DNA of 41,698 bases from an uncultured Lachnospiraceae bacterium (GCA_910578795.1 CAJTSD010000032.1:1-41698), one strand, 5' to 3'. Numbered from the stretch's first letter, positions 24,300 to 34,285 are shown. Numbers and translations: made by a program. The notes: generated by a model not told the origin, from the sequence alone.

Positions 24300-25817
24300 A
24301 TGATTACGAAGAATATAGCGACACTTGTACAGTACGGTATTATAGCCGGACTTTTGGATGAAACAGATAGAATTTATGCGGTGAACAGTTTTTTGGAATT
24401 ATTCGGCATAGAGGATTATGAAGAACCCGAAGGGATTGCGGAAATTGCGGATCCTGCCCAATTTGACTTGGAAGGACTGTTAAAGGAAATGCTGGATTAT
24501 GCTGTGGAGAAGGGACTTTTGCCCGATGACAGCGTTGTGTACCGCGATTTGTTTGATACGAAGATTATGGGCAGGATTGTGCCGCGTCCGTCCGATGTGA
24601 TTTACACGTTTGACAGGATTTATGAGGAACAGGGCGCAAAGGCAGCAACGGACTGGTATTATGCGTTTAGCCAGAATACGGATTACATCAGACGTTATCG
24701 CATTGCGCGGGACATGAAATGGAAGGCTGATACGGAGTACGGCGAGATGGATATCACAATCAACCTCTCAAAACCGGAGAAAGATCCCAAGGCGATTGCG
24801 GCTGCAAAGAACGCAAAGCAGAGCGGATATCCAAAGTGCCAGCTTTGTATGGAAAATGAGGGGTATGCAGGCAGGGTAAATCATCCGGCAAGGCAGAACC
24901 ACAGGATTATTCCGGTGGAGATTCAAGGGAACAAATGGGGATTCCAGTACTCACCGTATGTATATTACAACGAGCACTGTATTGTGTTTAATTCACAACA
25001 TATCCCTATGAAAATCGAACACAATACGTTTGTGAAGCTTTTTCATTTTGTAGAACAGTTTCCGCATTACTTTGTCGGTTCAAACGCGGATTTACCGATT
25101 GTCGGCGGTTCCATTTTGAGCCATGACCATTTTCAGGGCGGCTGCTATGAATTTGCGATGGCGAAAGCGCCGATTGAAAAACCGATTCGTGTAAAAGGCT
25201 ATGAGGATATTACGGCAGGGATTGTAAAATGGCCGATGTCGGTAATACGGCTTTCCCATGCGGATTATAACCGGATTATCGAGCTTGCGGATGTCATATT
25301 GACAAAATGGAGAGGCTATACGGACGAGGATGCGTTTATTTTTGCCGAAACGGACGGTGAGCCGCACAACACAATTACGCCGATTGCGAGAAAACGCGGG
25401 GATAATTATGAGCTTGACCTTGTGCTGAGAAACAATATTACGACCAAGGAGCATCCGCTTGGCGTATATCATCCGCACGCGGAATTGCATCACATTAAAA
25501 AGGAAAATATCGGACTGATAGAGGTTATGGGGCTTGCGGTACTGCCGTCACGGCTAAAGTCGGAACTTGAGCTTCTTGGCGATGCGATTGTAAAAGGAGC
25601 TGATATCCGCACAGATGAAACACTGGAAAAGCATGCGGACTGGGTGGAAGAGATTCTGCCTAAATATGACAGTATTACGGAAGAAAATATTATGGATATT
25701 CTTCAAAAGGAAGTTGGCATTGTTTTTGGGCAGGTGCTTGAGCATGCAGGCGTATATAAGAGAGATGAAAAGGGACAGGCGGCATTTATGCGCTTTATTG
25801 ACAGTTTGGAGTCGTAA
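24300..25817 (+). CDS. galT: UDP-glucose-hexose-1-phosphate uridylyltransferase
   Basis: A 505-residue GalT of the Firmicutes class II type, which exchanges galactose 1-phosphate with UDP-glucose. It has the class features PRPSDVIYTFDRIYEE, YPKCQLCMENEGYAGRVNHP, QYSPYVYYNEHCIVFN, GGSILSHDHFQGGCYEF and LGVYHPHAELHHIKKENIG. The start at 24300 follows AAAAGGAGA; upstream ATG codons lie inside the end of the galactanase gene. The gap to GH53 is 20 bp. No galK or galE lies in the window, so the rest of the pathway must be elsewhere. Confidence 0.93.
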   Translation: MITKNIATLVQYGIIAGLLDETDRIYAVNSFLELFGIEDYEEPEGIAEIADPAQFDLEGLLKEMLDYAVEKGLLPDDSVVYRDLFDTKIMGRIVPRPSDVIYTFDRIYEEQGAKAATDWYYAFSQNTDYIRRYRIARDMKWKADTEYGEMDITINLSKPEKDPKAIAAAKNAKQSGYPKCQLCMENEGYAGRVNHPARQNHRIIPVEIQGNKWGFQYSPYVYYNEHCIVFNSQHIPMKIEHNTFVKLFHFVEQFPHYFVGSNADLPIVGGSILSHDHFQGGCYEFAMAKAPIEKPIRVKGYEDITAGIVKWPMSVIRLSHADYNRIIELADVILTKWRGYTDEDAFIFAETDGEPHNTITPIARKRGDNYELDLVLRNNITTKEHPLGVYHPHAELHHIKKENIGLIEVMGLAVLPSRLKSELELLGDAIVKGADIRTDETLEKHADWVEEILPKYDSITEENIMDILQKEVGIVFGQVLEHAGVYKRDEKGQAAFMRFIDSLES

Positions 25818-25864
25818 AAACCGCAGATGAATTTGACATAGAACATGCAGGGAGGCTGACTTAC

Positions 25865-26791
25865 ATGTCCAAGAAAAAGAAAGAATCCGCTGAATTTCGG
25901 TTTTATGACCTTTCCAATGACAAACCTGCGCTTGTGCTGATTGGAAACAAGTGGAAGCAGGTATATGGTGAAAATATTAACAATCTGCACTTTCATAATC
26001 TGATGGAAATCGGATACTGTCATTATGGGGACGGTGATTTGGTAATAGAGGATGACAAGTATCGTTTTCGCGGGCGGATGGTATCATGCATTCCTGCTAA
26101 TTTTCTGCATGTTACAAGAAGTGATGCGGGTGTCGTTGCCTACTGGGAGTACATTTACATCAATCCCTCGGAGATTTTGAAAAACTGTGGCAAGACAACG
26201 CAGGAAATCCGCAGCATTTTGGAGGCGGTAAATGATAAGGCTTTTTTTGTGGAGGCGCAGGAAAATCCAATATTTGTGACGCTGGTGCAGGCGGTTTTTG
26301 ACGAGATGCGGCATAAGGGAGAGTATCATCAGGAATGCATCAGGGGAATCGTTTATGCGCTTTTGTTTGAGATTGCGCGGTTTAACGGAAAAAAAGTTGA
26401 CAATACATTGGGCAGAAACGGAAGTCTTCAGTTGGAGAAAGCAATTGATTATGTGGAGAAAAACTATCCGAATAATTTCCGCATTGCGGATCTTGCTGAG
26501 GAATGCCATATGAGTGAAACGCATTTTCGGCGTATTTTTCAGGAAAAGATGAACATGACGCCGATTGAGTATGTCAATTTTGTGCGGATTAAAAAGGCAT
26601 GTGAGCTGATTGATAAGACGGACATCAGCATGGAGGAAGTGGCAGGGAAGGTCGGTTTTATTACACCGTCAACCTTTAACAGAAACTTCCGGCGCATTGT
26701 GGGCACTTCCCCGTACCAGTGGAAAAAGCGACCTGACAGCCATGAGAGGAAGCTTGCGGAATATAAGATTTCCGCCCTAAAGGGTTGGTGA
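25865..26791 (+). CDS. AraC-family regulator
   Basis: A 308-residue regulator with an N-terminal cupin-like sensing domain (about residues 20-160; NNLHFHNLMEIGYCHYGDG) and a C-terminal AraC double helix-turn-helix (about 185-285). The latter contains FRIADLAEECHMSETHFRRI, MTPIEYVNFVRIKKACELI and VGFITPSTFNRNFRRIVGTS. It is 47 bp downstream of galT on the same strand and probably responds to a galactan-derived sugar to control the GH53-galT unit. The gene that follows has its own extended -10, so the regulator may also act there. Confidence 0.9.
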   Translation: MSKKKKESAEFRFYDLSNDKPALVLIGNKWKQVYGENINNLHFHNLMEIGYCHYGDGDLVIEDDKYRFRGRMVSCIPANFLHVTRSDAGVVAYWEYIYINPSEILKNCGKTTQEIRSILEAVNDKAFFVEAQENPIFVTLVQAVFDEMRHKGEYHQECIRGIVYALLFEIARFNGKKVDNTLGRNGSLQLEKAIDYVEKNYPNNFRIADLAEECHMSETHFRRIFQEKMNMTPIEYVNFVRIKKACELIDKTDISMEEVAGKVGFITPSTFNRNFRRIVGTSPYQWKKRPDSHERKLAEYKISALKGW

Positions 26792-26851
26792 TTACGATGA
26801 TTGAATTTGCACGAAAATAAAAGGATATTGGAAACAAAAAATGTACATAAG

Positions 26852-26860
26852 TGCTATACT
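26852..26860 (+). promoter_or_regulatory. Extended -10 promoter of the large carbohydrate-related gene
   Basis: TGC-TATACT lies 72 bp before the GTG start. No good -35 is visible, which is common for extended -10 promoters, and an activator could help. Confidence 0.5.
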
Positions 26861-26931
26861 TTTCTTATAGACCGCGTGTAAGCGGCAAAGAGATTTTTAG
26901 AGGTGCAGACCTCGGATAAGGAGGAAGAACA

Positions 26932-28803
26932 GTGGATAAATTTGTAGTTAACATTATCCATCGTCCGGAAATGGTTCCGGAATATGCGGAAAAGGTAACA
27001 GGACACGGCAAAGCAGAGGATATCGGCAGAAAAGCGCTGCTTACGGAGTCACTTGACATCTTTAAGACACAGCAGGAATGTGCACACAAAAATGGCTTAA
27101 AGACAACGATTCAGATGACGTATGCAAGTCTTTTTAATGATGAGGCGGTAGCGCTTGCAAAGGAACATCATGAGAAGTATGGCGATGAGATTGCGCTTAC
27201 ACTGTTGGGACTTCCCTGCACGGAATTTCGGGAGAAGTATAAGACAAAGGATTTCTGTATTTGGATGTTCTCAATGGAGGACAAGATGTCGATTGTTGAC
27301 GATGTTTTTGGCAAGTTTTATGAACGGTTCGGCTTTTATCCGGAGTCAACAGGCTCTTACTACATGGACGCTGACCTCACCAATTACATAAAGAGCAAAT
27401 ATCCGATGGTAAAATGTGCCGTTGCGACTTGCTGGGAGGAAGGTCCGAAGGCTTATCATACCTGCAACAACTCATGGTATACGTTTATGGACGGCGGTCC
27501 GTGGGCGCCTTGGATTCCGTCGAAACAGAATACGCATGCACCGGCGGCAAATGAGGCGGAGGATTCTGGTATTGTGGCAATTCCGCACTTGTCAAGGGAT
27601 TTGATTGCGTGCTATGACGGAAACGGATCAAACTTCGGAACGCACCCGCAGAATGTTTTGCGCGGTATGATTTACGATTCCAAGACATGGGATTTTCCGT
27701 ATATGTACAATCTGATTGACCAGTACAGGGATTTGGAGAAATACAACAACGGCTACGCTTATAATATGATGTTTGTCGGTCCCGGCTGGATGAATAAAAT
27801 GGGACGCTGGGAGGCGCCATATGAGCTTTTGTTAAAGTCCTATGAGGACGGCTGTGCGTATTACGGACAGCTTAAGAAAGAGGGCAAGCTCACAGACATG
27901 ACCATGTCGGAGTTTGCGGATTATTACAGGGAAAAGAAGGGCGTGACAAAAGGTGTTTATACGGAGCCTGAGTGTGCGCTTTGGAGAGATATTTTATATG
28001 GTTCAGAGAAACAGCTTTTCTGGTACTGTGACCCGTTTATGAGAGCGTGCGTTAATATGGACCAGGGCGGCGCAATCGTGGATTTGCGTCCTTATGCGGC
28101 AAAGCTTGAGTGGAAAACAGGCATTGGGACAAAGCATGTTTGGGATGCGTCTTATCCGTTCTTAATTCAGGAGAAGTACAGGGCTGGATATTTCACGCAT
28201 TATGCGGGCGAGGGCACGGTCAGAAGCGCGAAGGTCTGCTATAACGGCGAGGAGGTTGACCTTTGCTTATGCCGCACAAAGGCACATTTCTCGGAGGAGC
28301 CGAATGCGAACGGACAAGGCAAAACACGTATTCTGACACTGGATCCGGTGGATATTGAGTTTTACGATTTGACGGTGAAATTACAGTCAAAGGTGATCTT
28401 TGAGGAAGGAAGCTCTGACATTAAGATTGAGCGTACGGTTTTGGAGATGTCAAATCCCGATGCAGAGGTGGAAATTAACGAGTATATTGTATGCTGCTAC
28501 GGTACGACGGAGTACTCCGAGGATATGAACGGCATTACACTTCGCTGCGTGGGTGACAATGAAACAAAGACGATTGATTATGCGTATAAGTGCAGGGAAG
28601 AGAGCCTTGCAGGCGCAAAGGAAGTGTCGGCAGTCATTCCGCCGATCGAAACAAAGGTATCCATGGCAGCCTGCGGAAAAGACTTCAAGGGTTATGTGAA
28701 GGAAGGATATGCTTTCTCACCGATGCTCACGTTAGGCTATATAACCACGCTCAAGAATAAGGAGGTATTTGCGACATGTCTCAAGGTAGAAAAGGCAAAT
28801 TAA
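26932..28803 (+). CDS. Large protein, possibly DUF3863/DUF3864-like
   Basis: A 623-residue soluble protein starting at a GTG with AAGGAGG 8 bases upstream. I am not certain of the family: the N-terminal half (to about residue 370) looks like a (beta/alpha) deacetylase or glycosidase-like fold and resembles DUF3863, and the beta-rich C-terminal part (about 390-620) resembles DUF3864. Notable stretches are VVNIIHRPEMVPEYAEKVTG, FYPESTGSYYMDADLTNYIK, MFVGPGWMNKMGRWEAPYEL and LLKSYEDGCAYYG. It has no signal peptide. Its position after an AraC regulator and galactan genes suggests carbohydrate metabolism, but no catalytic residues can be named. Its last 28 bp overlap a zinc-ribbon gene. Confidence 0.5.
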   Translation: MDKFVVNIIHRPEMVPEYAEKVTGHGKAEDIGRKALLTESLDIFKTQQECAHKNGLKTTIQMTYASLFNDEAVALAKEHHEKYGDEIALTLLGLPCTEFREKYKTKDFCIWMFSMEDKMSIVDDVFGKFYERFGFYPESTGSYYMDADLTNYIKSKYPMVKCAVATCWEEGPKAYHTCNNSWYTFMDGGPWAPWIPSKQNTHAPAANEAEDSGIVAIPHLSRDLIACYDGNGSNFGTHPQNVLRGMIYDSKTWDFPYMYNLIDQYRDLEKYNNGYAYNMMFVGPGWMNKMGRWEAPYELLLKSYEDGCAYYGQLKKEGKLTDMTMSEFADYYREKKGVTKGVYTEPECALWRDILYGSEKQLFWYCDPFMRACVNMDQGGAIVDLRPYAAKLEWKTGIGTKHVWDASYPFLIQEKYRAGYFTHYAGEGTVRSAKVCYNGEEVDLCLCRTKAHFSEEPNANGQGKTRILTLDPVDIEFYDLTVKLQSKVIFEEGSSDIKIERTVLEMSNPDAEVEINEYIVCCYGTTEYSEDMNGITLRCVGDNETKTIDYAYKCREESLAGAKEVSAVIPPIETKVSMAACGKDFKGYVKEGYAFSPMLTLGYITTLKNKEVFATCLKVEKAN

Positions 28804-28994
28804 ATTACAGATGTCCCTCATGCTTTATGAGAGATTTGGATATTGATATGTTTTACGATAAGGAAAAGGACGAATTTTACTGTATGCGCTGCCAGTACAC
28901 AGGCAAAGAGGCGGACGTGCTTGAGAAAAACGAGATGGTACGCTTCCGCTACCGGGATATGGCGAAACGGTTTACAAAGTTTGATTTTGACTGA
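28776..28994 (+). CDS. Small zinc-ribbon protein
   Basis: A 72-residue protein with two CxxC knuckles: CPSC near residue 13 and CMRC near residue 36, separated by the acidic stretch RDLDIDMFYDKEKDEFY. This fits a zinc ribbon. The C-terminus is basic/aromatic (RFRYRDMAKRFTKFDFD). The start at 28776 has AAGGAGG 9 bases upstream inside the preceding gene, overlapping its end by 28 bp in another frame, so the two are translated together. Function unknown; a nucleic acid or protein-binding accessory role is possible. Confidence 0.75.
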   Translation: MSQGRKGKLNYRCPSCFMRDLDIDMFYDKEKDEFYCMRCQYTGKEADVLEKNEMVRFRYRDMAKRFTKFDFD

Positions 28995-29020
28995 TTAGGT
29001 TGAAATTTTGACTTGCAAAG

Positions 29021-29054
29021 CGGCTGACACTTCAAAAAATGTGTCAGCCGTTTA
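29021..29054 (+). terminator. Terminator after the zinc-ribbon gene
   Basis: A perfect 10-bp stem CGGCTGACAC / GTGTCAGCCG, a 10-base A-rich loop and TTTAAATT after it, 27 bp beyond the stop. Confidence 0.75.
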
Positions 29055-29144
29055 AATTGCATAAATAAATTGACATTTCCTATGCTTCGTCATATGATTA
29101 AGGATATAAAAAGAAACGAAAATGTAAAAAAGAGGGGAACACAG

Positions 29145-30089
29145 ATGAAAAAAGTTTTTATTGACGGGAGCGAGGGCACGACGGGACTTCGTATTTTTGA
29201 GCGTTTTGAAGGTCGCAACGATATTGAAATCCTAAAAATTCCGTCGGAGCTTCGAAAAGATCCTGACGAAATCAGAAAATATATTAACGCGTCCGATATT
29301 ACATTTTTGTGCCTGCCTGACGCGGCGGCAAGGGAAGCGGTCGCGATGGTGGAGAATGAGAATACCATTATTATAGACACTTCGACGGCGCACCGCACGC
29401 AGGAAGGCTGGGCGTACGGATATCCAGAGCTTTCACCAAAGCACAGGGAAGCAATTAAAACAGGAAAACGGATTGCCGTTCCCGGGTGCTATGCGACAGG
29501 CTTTATCACAATCGCGTATCCGATGGTTGCAAAAGGAATGCTCCCCAAGGAATATCCGGTAGCAGCTTTTGCGATGTCAGGATACAGTGGGGCAGGAAAA
29601 AAGACAATTGAAGTTTATGAGTCCTGCGTACGGGAAGAGGAACTCGACGCACCGAGAGAATATGCGCTTTCGCAAAATCACAAGCATTTAAAGGAAATGC
29701 AGGCAATCACGGGACTTGCAAGAACACCTTTGTTTTCACCGCTTATCTGCGATTATTACAGTGGCATGGTCGTAACCTTACAGTTTTATGCGGATATGCT
29801 AAACGGTAAACCAACACCCGAAAAAGTACACGAACTGTTTGAGGTATATTACAAGGGCGAGCAGTTTATCAAAGTCATGCCGTTTGGAAAGGAAGCCGAG
29901 TACAACGGATTTTTAGCTGGAAACGTATGTGCGGGTTGGGACGGAATTGAGGTCTATGTGACGGGAAATGAGGATAGAATCCTTGTGAGCACGCGGTTTG
30001 ACAATCTCGGAAAGGGAGCATCGGGCGCAGCGGTGCAATGTCTGAATATCATTCTTGGATGTGAAGAAAATAAGGGACTTGTGTTATGA
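29145..30089 (+). CDS. argC: N-acetyl-gamma-glutamyl-phosphate reductase (type 2)
   Basis: A 314-residue short-form (type 2) ArgC, which reduces N-acetylglutamyl 5-phosphate with NADPH in arginine synthesis. It has VFIDGSEGTTGLRIFERF (dinucleotide binding), TFLCLPDAAAREAV, DTSTAHRTQEGWAYGYPEL, the nucleophilic Cys in AVPGCYATGFITIAYP and the His in LSQNHKHLKEMQ. The start at 29145 follows AGAGGGGA; a longer upstream frame is less likely. It stands alone, with no other arg gene beside it, and overlaps the next gene by 4 bp (ATGA). Confidence 0.92.
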   Translation: MKKVFIDGSEGTTGLRIFERFEGRNDIEILKIPSELRKDPDEIRKYINASDITFLCLPDAAAREAVAMVENENTIIIDTSTAHRTQEGWAYGYPELSPKHREAIKTGKRIAVPGCYATGFITIAYPMVAKGMLPKEYPVAAFAMSGYSGAGKKTIEVYESCVREEELDAPREYALSQNHKHLKEMQAITGLARTPLFSPLICDYYSGMVVTLQFYADMLNGKPTPEKVHELFEVYYKGEQFIKVMPFGKEAEYNGFLAGNVCAGWDGIEVYVTGNEDRILVSTRFDNLGKGASGAAVQCLNIILGCEENKGLVL

Positions 30090-31504
30090 TAGAGTTGCCA
30101 AAAGAGTTTGAAATCAGAATGCAGGATATGCTGGGAAACGCGTATCCTGCGTTCGTGCGTAGTTATGAAAAAAACAAAATGCAGGCGCTGCGTGTCAATA
30201 CGCTGAAAGGAAGCGTGGAGGAGTTTTTGGAGAAGGCGCCATTTTTGGAACGAATAAATATACGCCGTGTCCCATGGGAACGCAGAGGCATTTATTATGA
30301 TGAAAATATGCCATTTGGAAAGCACCCGTTTCATGAGGCGGGCGTTTACTATATACAGGAGCCAAGTGCGATGACACCTGTGTCATATTTAGAGGCACAG
30401 CCGAACGAGAAAATTCTTGACCTCTGCGCGGCGCCCGGAGGAAAAAGCACGCAGATTGCTTCTTATATGAAAAACGAGGGACTTTTGGTCTGCAATGAAA
30501 TCCACCCCGCGCGTGCCAAAATCCTTTCGGAAAACGTGGAACGCATGGGCATCCGAAACGCGCTTGTGACAAACGAAACGCCGCGGCGGTTATCGGAAGG
30601 ATTCGGGGAATATTTTGACCGAATCCTTGTTGATGCGCCCTGTTCGGGGGAAGGAATGTTTCGCAAAAACGAGGAGGCATCCAGGGAATGGAGCCTGGAA
30701 AACGTGAAGCTTTGTGCGAACAGACAGGACGAAATTTTAGACTGTGCCGATTGGATGCTGCGTCCGGGGGGCAGGCTTGTCTATTCGACCTGTACGTTTG
30801 CACCCGAAGAAGATGAGGGAACCGTGGCGCGGTTTTTGATGCGCCATCCCGAGTACGAAATTATAAAAATAGACAAGTATGAAGGAATGAGCAGCGGCAG
30901 TGCCGAGTGGACAGGAGGCATAGCAGCGGAAAATATCGAAGCTACAATCCGGCTTTTTCCGCATCTGATAGACGGAGAGGGGCACTATTTGGCGGTTTTG
31001 CAAAAAGCGGGCGAAGTGCCGAACGGTTATCAGGGATTCTTAAAAAACGGATTGCAAAAAGGAATTTTGGCAAACGAAGTGAAAGAGTTTCTTGCGTTCC
31101 AAAATGAGAATCTGACAATAAACCTTGTGGAAGCAAAAGAGGAACGTCTGCTTCGTTTTGGGGAGCAGCTTTATCGTATGCCGCAAGAGATGCCTTCCAT
31201 AAAGGGATTAAAGGTACTGCGTGCGGGACTGCATTTGGGAACCTTAAAAAAGAGCCGTTTCGAACCATCGCACGCACTTGCGCTTGCACTCAAAAAAGCG
31301 GACGTAAAACACAGTATGGAACTTTGGGCAAATCAGGATAAAAATGACATGAGTGTCATAAATGCATATTTGAACGGACAGACACTAAACCATGAAGGGG
31401 AAAAAGGCTGGTATTTAATGACCTGTGCAGGCTATAGCATCGGTTGGGGAAAGCTTGCAGGGCAGATTATGAAAAACCATTACCCAAAAGGATTGAGAAA
31501 ATAA
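30086..31504 (+). CDS. RsmF-type rRNA cytosine-C5 methyltransferase
   Basis: A 472-residue NOL1/NOP2/Sun-type RNA methyltransferase. Residues 1-100 are the N-terminal RNA-binding part. The SAM-binding motif is ILDLCAAPGGKSTQIA; the two catalytic Cys are in LVDAPCSGEGMFRK and VYSTCTFAPEEDEGTV. The C-terminal extension (about 330-472) matches the RsmF/YebU-like group, which methylates 16S rRNA. The start overlaps the argC stop (ATGA), showing translational coupling. It is not clear whether the target is C1407 or another site. Confidence 0.9.
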   Translation: MIELPKEFEIRMQDMLGNAYPAFVRSYEKNKMQALRVNTLKGSVEEFLEKAPFLERINIRRVPWERRGIYYDENMPFGKHPFHEAGVYYIQEPSAMTPVSYLEAQPNEKILDLCAAPGGKSTQIASYMKNEGLLVCNEIHPARAKILSENVERMGIRNALVTNETPRRLSEGFGEYFDRILVDAPCSGEGMFRKNEEASREWSLENVKLCANRQDEILDCADWMLRPGGRLVYSTCTFAPEEDEGTVARFLMRHPEYEIIKIDKYEGMSSGSAEWTGGIAAENIEATIRLFPHLIDGEGHYLAVLQKAGEVPNGYQGFLKNGLQKGILANEVKEFLAFQNENLTINLVEAKEERLLRFGEQLYRMPQEMPSIKGLKVLRAGLHLGTLKKSRFEPSHALALALKKADVKHSMELWANQDKNDMSVINAYLNGQTLNHEGEKGWYLMTCAGYSIGWGKLAGQIMKNHYPKGLRK

Positions 31505-31505
31505 C

Positions 31506-32879
31506 ATGAAAACATCGAAAACCGCATTAAACCTAACTCAGGGAAGACCGCTAAAACTGATTTTGCTGTTTGCAATTCCTATATTTTTTGGGAACCTGTT
31601 TCAGATTTTGTACAACCTTGTTGACACGAAAATTGTTGGAAGCATTTTGGGAGAGGATGCTCTTGCGGCAGTGGGGGCGGTGTCTTCGCTCTACACGCTG
31701 CTCACGGGCTTTTTCAATGGGTTAAGTTTAGGATTCAGCGTCATTATTTCAAGGCATTTTGGCAGTGGGAACGAACGGGAACTCAAACGGACTGCAGCAG
31801 GTTCCATTCTGCTGGGCTTTGGCACGGCAGCCATAATCATCATGGCAGTCGCGCTCTGTTTAAAACCGATTTTAACGCTGTTAAATGTGCCAAATGAACA
31901 GCTTACGATGGCGTATACCTACATCAGTATTCTCGTGTGGGGTATGTTTGTCACACTCGCCTATAATCTATGTGCAAATATGCTCAGGGCAATCGGGGAT
32001 TCACTCACACCGCTGGTTTTTCTCGTGATTGCGTCTGTTTTGAATGTCGCTTTGGATTATACGTTTATCCTCGGCTTTGATATGGGGGTAAAGGGCGCTG
32101 CAGTGGCAACCGTGTTGTCACAGTCCGTTTCCGTGGCATTATGCCTAATCAGAATTAAAAAAGGCTTTCCGATTCTGCACGTTTCAAAAGGCGATTTCTT
32201 GCTTACGAAAGGTCAGATTTTTGCCATGTATGAGAGCGGACTTTCGATGGGACTGATGTCAAGCCTTGTAAATTTCGGCTCTTTGGTGCTGCAAAGCGGT
32301 ATCAATCAGCTTGGAATGAACATTATCGTGGCACACACGGCGGCGCGCAAGGTGTTTGAGATTTGGAATCTTCCGGTGAGCGTTTTGGGGGCGGCGATGG
32401 CGACATACTGCGGGCAGAATTATGGTGCAGGACAGTATGCGCGCATCAAAAAGGGAATGAAAGATACTCTGATATTGGGCAGCGTGTGGATTGCGCTGAT
32501 TTTTGTTCTCGCACACACGGTTTCCCCCTACTTAATTGCATTTCTTGCAAGTACCCAAAATGAGGAGATTATTTACTGGGGATCCATGTATTTGCGCGTG
32601 GATATGTCTTTTTTGATTGCTGTCGTGTTTATTGTGATTCTGCGCAATTCCATGCAGGGATTTGGCGACTATAGGACGCCGATTTTCTCCAGCTTTATTG
32701 AACTTGTGGGAAAGCTTGTGTTTACGTTTGTGTTTGTGCGGCTGTTCGGATATTGGGGGATTATTTGGACAGAGCCAGTCATTTGGTTTTTGATGGTGAT
32801 TCCGCTGATTGTGATGACCTTGCGAAATCCGATTTGGCGTTTCAAAAAACAGGATGTGGATGAAAATGCGGATGCATGA
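31506..32879 (+). CDS. MATE family efflux transporter 1
   Basis: A 457-residue transporter of the MATE family with twelve predicted membrane helices, which exports drugs or metabolites using a sodium or proton gradient. It begins LTQGRPLKLILLFAIPIFFG, continues ILYNLVDTKIVGSILGEDALAAVGAVSS, and has the second-half counterpart GINQLGMNIIVAHTAARKV. It starts 2 bp after the methyltransferase stop, with only a weak RBS, suggesting coupled translation. Substrate unknown. Confidence 0.92.
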   Translation: MKTSKTALNLTQGRPLKLILLFAIPIFFGNLFQILYNLVDTKIVGSILGEDALAAVGAVSSLYTLLTGFFNGLSLGFSVIISRHFGSGNERELKRTAAGSILLGFGTAAIIIMAVALCLKPILTLLNVPNEQLTMAYTYISILVWGMFVTLAYNLCANMLRAIGDSLTPLVFLVIASVLNVALDYTFILGFDMGVKGAAVATVLSQSVSVALCLIRIKKGFPILHVSKGDFLLTKGQIFAMYESGLSMGLMSSLVNFGSLVLQSGINQLGMNIIVAHTAARKVFEIWNLPVSVLGAAMATYCGQNYGAGQYARIKKGMKDTLILGSVWIALIFVLAHTVSPYLIAFLASTQNEEIIYWGSMYLRVDMSFLIAVVFIVILRNSMQGFGDYRTPIFSSFIELVGKLVFTFVFVRLFGYWGIIWTEPVIWFLMVIPLIVMTLRNPIWRFKKQDVDENADA

Positions 32880-32932
32880 CGACAGTAAAGCTGCAAAACG
32901 GTTACGGTTTATGATAAGAAAGGGGAATAATT

Positions 32933-34285
32933 TTGAAAAAGAAATATGAGATAGATATGTGCAGTGGTTCTGTATTTCAGAAAATGCTTCTTTTTGCAAT
33001 ACCATTGATGTGTTCCAGCATTTTGCAGCTTTTGTTTAATGCGGCGGATATTGTGGTGGTGGGACGCTTTGCGGGAGATAATGCGCTTGCGGCAGTCGGC
33101 TCTAACAGCTCGTTAATCAATCTGCTCACAAATATATTTGTCGGTCTTTCAATTGGTACAAATGTTCTGACGGCGCAGTATTACGGAGCGAAAAAGGAGA
33201 AGGATTTAAAGGAAACGGTTCATACATCGATTCTTTTAAGCATTTGCAGCGGCATTATCCTGACGATTATCGGAATCTTGGGTGCCAAACCGCTTTTGGA
33301 ATTGATGCAGGCACCGGAGGAGGTTTTGGGACTTGCGGTGATTTATCTTCGGATTTATTTCCTTGGAATGACATCAACAATGGTTTATAATTTCGGAAGT
33401 GCGATTTTACGCGCCGTCGGGGATACGCAAAGACCGCTCTATTATCTGTTGGGTGCGGGAATTATCAATGTGATTCTGAATCTCTTTTTTGTGATTGTCT
33501 GTCACATGGGTGTGGCGGGCGTGGCGGCGGCAACCGCGATTTCACAGACGATTTCGGCATTTCTTGTTGTTCGCTGTCTGGTGAAAGAGCAGGGAGGGAT
33601 TCACTTAGAGTTAAATGAGCTTAGAATCAATGGTGAGAAGTTTGCAAGGATTATTCGCATTGGTCTGCCTGCGGGATTTCAGGGCATGGTGTTTTCTCTG
33701 TCAAATGTTGTCATTCAGTCTGCTGTAAATTCGTTTGGTGCAGTAGCAGTCGCGGGAAATTCGGCGGCGGCAAATATTGAGGGGTTCGTCTATATGGCGA
33801 TGAATGCCTTTTATCAGGCAACAATTTCGTTCACCAGCCAGAATTACGGCGCGAAAGAGTACAAGCGCATCTATAAGATTCTGTTTGCGGGAGAACTCTA
33901 TGTGATTATTACGGGAATTGTGCTTGGAAACCTTGCAGTGTTCTTTGGAAAGCCGCTTCTTGGTATCTATTCGCCAAGCGCGGATGTGGTAGCGGCAGGT
34001 TTGGGACGAATGAAAGTAATCTGCATGCTCTATGCGTTGTGCGGAATGATGGATGTGTTTGTGGGTTCCTTAAGAGGAATCGGTTACTCCGTCGTTCCTA
34101 TGATTGTATCACTGATTGGAGCCTGCGGTCTGCGGCTTTTATGGATTGCAACGATATTCCAAATCCCGGAATATCACAGCATGACAACAATTTACATCTC
34201 GTATCCTGTCACTTGGACAATTACGTTTTTGGTGCATGCAGTTACGTTTTTTGTTGTTTCCCGCAGGGCGCTTCGGAGCGAATAG
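32933..34285 (+). CDS. MATE family efflux transporter 2
   Basis: A 450-residue MATE transporter with twelve predicted helices. It starts with TTG at 32933, 7 bases after AAAGGGG. The opening CSGSVFQKMLLFAIPLMCSS and FNAADIVVVGRFAGDNALAAVG are typical. It lies 53 bp downstream of MATE 1. The two share only family-level motifs, so they are not a recent duplication and may have different substrates. Confidence 0.92.
   Translation: MKKKYEIDMCSGSVFQKMLLFAIPLMCSSILQLLFNAADIVVVGRFAGDNALAAVGSNSSLINLLTNIFVGLSIGTNVLTAQYYGAKKEKDLKETVHTSILLSICSGIILTIIGILGAKPLLELMQAPEEVLGLAVIYLRIYFLGMTSTMVYNFGSAILRAVGDTQRPLYYLLGAGIINVILNLFFVIVCHMGVAGVAAATAISQTISAFLVVRCLVKEQGGIHLELNELRINGEKFARIIRIGLPAGFQGMVFSLSNVVIQSAVNSFGAVAVAGNSAAANIEGFVYMAMNAFYQATISFTSQNYGAKEYKRIYKILFAGELYVIITGIVLGNLAVFFGKPLLGIYSPSADVVAAGLGRMKVICMLYALCGMMDVFVGSLRGIGYSVVPMIVSLIGACGLRLLWIATIFQIPEYHSMTTIYISYPVTWTITFLVHAVTFFVVSRRALRSE

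Noticed and set aside
31506..34285. Two adjacent MATE genes as a recent tandem duplication
   Set aside because: The proteins share only family-level motifs, so the duplication, if any, is ancient.
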